This document shows, one piece after another, positions 15,581 through 17,875 of a DNA stretch of 17,875 nucleotides (positions are counted from its first letter, which is position 1; every line of letters begins with the position of its first letter). Below the pieces are notes generated by a model, which saw only the letters and a list, made by a program, of their open reading frames with translations, was not told the origin of the DNA and searched no databases. The position numbers and the translations under genes are program-made. The stretch comes from Pirellulaceae bacterium (GTDB lineage: Bacteria > Planctomycetota > Planctomycetia > Pirellulales > Pirellulaceae), in the NCBI GenBank assembly GCA_030744095.1, contig JASLRF010000364.1, positions 1-17,875 on the forward strand. Reading direction: 5' to 3'.

Positions 15581-16435
15581 ATGTCAACAATGGCAACCAA
15601 GAAGCCCCCTGAGGCCCCCCCTCTTACTCCCGCTCAGGGCATGAGACGGACTGCCAGCAAGACCGACCCTGAAATCCTCAAGGTCTGGCAGGAATATAAA
15701 GCTCATCCGGATCGAAAACACCTTCGCAACCGGTTGGTCGAACGGTACTTGCCGCTGGTCAAGTATAACGGCGAACGAATCTGGGCTCGACTGCCAGAAG
15801 GGGTCGAACTTGACGATCTAATCTCCGCCGGCGTGTTTGGCCTGATGGATGCGATCGACGCGTTCGATATGACGCGGGGCGTCAAGTTCGAGACCTATTG
15901 TGTGCCACGAATTCGCGGAGCCATGTTGGACGAGCTCAGGACCATGGACTGGGTCCCACGTCTGGTTCGCTCGAAAGCCAGCAAACTTGCTGAAGGCACC
16001 AAGACGCTGGAAGCCAGGTTGGGACGCGCACCGACGGAGATCGAACTTTCTAACCACATGGGCCTGAGTGTGCCCGAACTGGAAAAGATGATGACCGATG
16101 CCAATGCGGTCAATCTGATCAGCTTGAACAAGAAGTGGTACGAAACCGACAGTTACAAAGATGTTCGCGAGATTGATATTCTCGAAGACAAGAAGGGCGA
16201 AGATCCAACTCGCCGTGTCTACAAGAATGATCTCATGCGATTGGTGACCAAAGGCCTTAACCGCAACGAGCGGCTGATCATTATCCTCTACTACTATGAA
16301 GAGCTGACGATGAAGGAGATCGGCGCGACACTCGACTTGAGCGAGAGTCGTGTTAGTCAAATGCACAGCAGCATCGTGCAGCGTCTGCAGACACAACTTG
16401 GCCGTCGCCGACCAGAATTTGGTGGCACTGCGTGA
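15581..16435 (+). CDS. fliA: Flagellar RNA polymerase sigma factor, FliA/WhiG family (sigma-28)
   Basis: FliA directs RNA polymerase to late flagellar and chemotaxis promoters. The 284-residue protein has region 2 at about 46-117, with NRLVERYLPLVKYNGERI, DDLISAGVFGLMDAIDAFD and KFETYCVPRIRGAMLDELR. Region 3 runs over about 125-185, including EARLGRAPTEIELSNHMGLS, and region 4 lies at about 227-270, with LNRNERLIIILYYYEELTMKEIGATLDLSESRVSQMHSSI. It ends RRRPEFGGTA, and the N-terminal 30 residues are a Pro-rich extension. The GGAGG fixes the start. No FlgM anti-sigma gene is visible nearby, so its regulator, if any, must be elsewhere or be unrecognised. The next gene faces it on the minus strand, with 17 bases between stops. 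Confidence in FliA/WhiG rather than sigma-B-type is high because of the flagellar neighbours and the region 2 sequence. Confidence 0.94.
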   Translation: MSTMATKKPPEAPPLTPAQGMRRTASKTDPEILKVWQEYKAHPDRKHLRNRLVERYLPLVKYNGERIWARLPEGVELDDLISAGVFGLMDAIDAFDMTRGVKFETYCVPRIRGAMLDELRTMDWVPRLVRSKASKLAEGTKTLEARLGRAPTEIELSNHMGLSVPELEKMMTDANAVNLISLNKKWYETDSYKDVREIDILEDKKGEDPTRRVYKNDLMRLVTKGLNRNERLIIILYYYEELTMKEIGATLDLSESRVSQMHSSIVQRLQTQLGRRRPEFGGTA

Positions 16436-16452
16436 TCTGATAACCTGGTTGC

Positions 16453-17184
16453 TTAGGGATGAAAGGCTGGGATCTCGACGACGCATTTTCCGTCGATCAT
16501 CTCCTGCAAGTAGATTGCCACGCGATCGACGGCTCGTTCGATAAACGCCTGCCCTTTCTCCGCAGTTGCCATGGCGGGTCTCTGATCTGACTGATCCGTC
16601 CACATGTCAGTGCGGACGTTCTCTGGAAACGCCGACAGGGCAAACGATGTTTCGAATTCTTGAGCGTGGCCAGGCAGATCTTGTGGCAGGCGAGTGCCAC
16701 TGTCAAGCAATTCCTCGGCGTCCTCGACGGTATAAACGTCCCAATAAGGCATGAACTGTACGTTGACTTGAAAACGTCTGAGGAATTGGTCCCAGTTGCT
16801 TCGGCAAGGGACGACGTTCCCGCCATGCCCGTTCAAGACGAGGATGTTGGTGAATCCGGCGCGGACCATACTGTCAACCAGATCGTGGACGACCGCCAAG
16901 AATGTGGCAGGTGTCAGGTTGAGCGTGCCGGGGTGCTTCATGTGGTGTTCACTAATCCCCGCCATCAATCCCTCGGCGACAACGACCTGCGGTGCGAGTT
17001 TCTCGGCTACCTTGGTGGCGACATGCGTGACACTGCGCCAATCATGCTCCATGGCCAAATGTTCGAGATGCTGTTCAATAGCGGCAACAGGAATGATACA
17101 GGCTTTCAATTCGCCCGACCCCATGCGGTTGCGAAACTCGCGACGGGTAAGTTTGCCAATGAGGACCTGTTTCGAGTCGGGCAT
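16453..17184 (-). CDS. Creatininase-family metal-dependent amidohydrolase
   Basis: The family includes creatininase, the mycofactocin peptidase MftE and the FAPy deformylase ArfB, all metal-dependent hydrolases of C-N bonds. This 243-residue protein has the metal-binding EQHLEH (37-42, usually EQHGPH), D48, GISEHHMKHPGTLN (76-89), NGHGGN (118-123) and HAQEFETS (173-180, usually HAGEXETS). All expected ligands are present. It starts with MPDSKQVLIGKLTRREF, with no signal peptide, so it is cytoplasmic. AGGA lies about ten bases upstream of the ATG on the minus strand. Its stop faces that of fliA across 17 bases. A possible 54-residue ORF lies 60 bases upstream on the same strand. The substrate cannot be assigned, and planctomycetes carry several paralogues. 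Confidence 0.85.
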   Translation of the reverse strand: MPDSKQVLIGKLTRREFRNRMGSGELKACIIPVAAIEQHLEHLAMEHDWRSVTHVATKVAEKLAPQVVVAEGLMAGISEHHMKHPGTLNLTPATFLAVVHDLVDSMVRAGFTNILVLNGHGGNVVPCRSNWDQFLRRFQVNVQFMPYWDVYTVEDAEELLDSGTRLPQDLPGHAQEFETSFALSAFPENVRTDMWTDQSDQRPAMATAEKGQAFIERAVDRVAIYLQEMIDGKCVVEIPAFHP

Positions 17185-17244
17185 CTGGAGTTCCTGCGTT
17201 GCGTAGAGGGAAGTCGATTGGGGCTCGCAACCGGATTATATCGC

Positions 17245-17409
17245 CTAACGCGTAGAGATGCCCAGCGATGCGACAAGTTGGCCCAGCAATATGACAAGTT
17301 GTTCGGGGCCGTGAGGTGGAATTTCCGCCTGAAAGCAGACGATTTTTCGATGGGGAATTTGCAGCCACAGCCCTTTGTCTCTCGGGCTGGCGCGCACAAA
17401 AAAGGCCAT
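17245..17409 (-). CDS. Possible small hypothetical protein
   Basis: This 54-codon minus-strand ORF begins with ATG at 17409-17407, with GGAG nine bases upstream. It reads MAFFVRASPRDKGLW... and contains a strand-like RKIVCFQAEI followed by a plausible amphipathic helix, PEQLVILLGQLVASLGI. I recognise no domain. Other frames are open here too, so chance is quite possible. It would be transcribed toward the creatininase-family gene, 60 bases away. Confidence 0.33.
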   Translation of the reverse strand: MAFFVRASPRDKGLWLQIPHRKIVCFQAEIPPHGPEQLVILLGQLVASLGISTR

Positions 17410-17436
17410 GGTACGCCGCTCCGTCGCCATACCATG
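17407..17436. repeat. Short inverted repeat overlapping the small ORF start
   Basis: CATGGTA (17407-17413) is the reverse complement of TACCATG (17430-17436), with 16 bases between. On the minus strand this could form a hairpin covering the ATG and GGAG of the possible 54-residue ORF. It is short enough to occur by chance. Confidence 0.3.
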
Positions 17437-17451
17437 ACCTCTATCCTGAAA

Positions 17452-17474
17452 CGAGTCGATCGTCGATCGACTCG
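17452..17474. promoter_or_regulatory. Perfect palindrome with 11-bp arms, operator-like
   Basis: The arms CGAGTCGATCG (17452-17462) and CGATCGACTCG (17464-17474) are exact reverse complements around a single T. It lies in the non-coding gap between the STAS gene and the small ORF, just downstream of a GCCGATAA box on the minus strand. No T-run follows on either strand, so an operator for a dimeric regulator is a better guess than a terminator. Confidence 0.5.
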
Positions 17475-17640
17475 CCCTCCCGGTATCGTCGTATTACCTT
17501 TATCGGCATGGTGGAACAGTCGACTAAAGCCGATTCTGCGTATCGGAACGATGGGGCTTCGAGATCATTGGCGACCAACGGGTCGGGAGATGGACCGACT
17601 GCCCAAACATGACCTGTCACTTGTAGGTTTTAGCAATTGG
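17475..17640. other. Non-coding gap after the STAS gene
   Basis: With the palindromes and possible small ORF, this is part of a 456-base stretch (17185-17640) with no firm gene. ORFs reading across it on the plus strand are continuations of frames antisense to the creatininase gene. The only signal I see here is the GCCGATAA box at 17500-17507 on the minus strand. Confidence 0.5.
17500..17526 (-). promoter_or_regulatory. Possible sigma-28 promoter toward the creatininase-family gene
   Basis: On the minus strand GCCGATAA (17507-17500) is a perfect sigma-28 -10 element. At the canonical 15-base spacing the -35 core is TAGT (17526-17523) against TAAA, matching two of four. It points toward the small ORF (ATG at 17409) and the creatininase gene. 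The -35 is poor, so this is tentative. Confidence 0.25.
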
Positions 17641-17875
17641 CTATTGAGGATTTCTCAGTCGAACGATGCCTTCGTCAACCGTTGCCGCGATGTCGAAGAA
17701 CTTGGTCAACTTCGTAGCCTGAAAAATCGATTCCACGAAGGGACTGAGGTTCGCGAGTACGACGCGATTACCTTTTGCGTTGGCACGTGAAACCAGCGTG
17801 ACGAGGTGTCCAATCCCGGCAGAGGTGATGCGAGGCGACCCGGACAGATCGACCAGCAATCGCTTGCCGGGCGAT
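17641..17875 (-). CDS. STAS-domain protein (anti-anti-sigma factor type), 5' end outside window
   Basis: This open frame ends at TAG (17643-17641) and runs off the right edge of the window without a stop. About 77 codons are visible. The sequence GKRLLVDLSGSPRITSAGIGHLVTLV matches the core of STAS domains like SpoIIAA and RsbV (usual form LVLDLSGVxxISSAGLGxLV). The serine in ITSAGIG sits where the phosphorylated serine lies in that group. It is followed by KGNRVVLANLSPFVESIFQATKLTKFF and a short tail. STAS proteins of this type bind anti-sigma kinases and release a sigma factor, or act in other partner-switching systems. The TTG at 17859 is unlikely to be the start because it would cut the first strand. 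No kinase partner is visible in the window. Confidence 0.8.
   Translation of the reverse strand, partial: SPGKRLLVDLSGSPRITSAGIGHLVTLVSRANAKGNRVVLANLSPFVESIFQATKLTKFFDIAATVDEGIVRLRNPQ

Noticed and set aside
16660..17790. A 376-codon plus-strand ORF
   Set aside because: It is antisense to the creatininase-family gene, which has every family motif on the minus strand. The plus-strand peptide has no recognisable domain.

Overview
The window looks like a chromosomal segment of a planctomycete, probably Pirellulales-like. The evidence is the gene content: a Sec-exported PQQ-type beta-propeller with a WPEWRG opening, a DUF1570-type metallopeptidase-like protein, a creatininase-family protein, and a flhA-flhF-flhG-fliA block with a small membrane protein between flhG and fliA. 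The genes read as moderately GC-rich and many starts lack a good Shine-Dalgarno. The taxonomic call is inference from gene content. I see no tRNA, rRNA, CRISPR, insertion sequence or phage gene.

Positions 1-4443 (+) form a phosphate and polyphosphate block. It holds the C-terminus of a ROK-family sugar kinase, a Ppx/GppA exopolyphosphatase with a C-terminal HD-type domain, polyphosphate kinase Ppk1 six bases downstream, and a SixA-type histidine phosphatase just after ppk1. Positions 4444-4881 are non-coding and carry a 71-bp inverted repeat built on an 8-bp tandem unit. Positions 4882-8004 (+) encode two exported proteins, a gamma-glutamyltransferase and a PQQ-like beta-propeller. Positions 8203-10646 (+) encode a PilZ-domain protein, a possible 61-residue ORF, and an exported HExxH protein with a pentapeptide-repeat linker.

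Positions 10810-16435 (+) are a flagellar regulatory and export block: FlhA (export gate), FlhF (SRP-type GTPase placing the flagellum), FlhG (MinD-like partner), a two-helix membrane protein, and the flagellar sigma factor FliA. A perfect sigma-28-type -10 box (GCCGATAA) lies upstream of the small protein and fliA, which suggests fliA may autoregulate. The PilZ protein is a plausible c-di-GMP input to motility, but only by proximity. Positions 16453-17875 are on the minus strand: a creatininase-family enzyme convergent with fliA, a possible 54-residue ORF, a region with a second GCCGATAA box and an 11-bp-arm palindrome, and the C-terminal part of a STAS-domain protein cut by the window edge.

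The most unusual observation is that FlhG keeps the N-terminal DQAxxLR motif used to stimulate FlhF but has lost both lysines of the MinD-type Walker A loop. I found no clearly new multi-gene system. The best leads are this degenerate FlhG, the possible sigma-28 promoters, and the link between the sugar kinase, polyphosphate genes and SixA.
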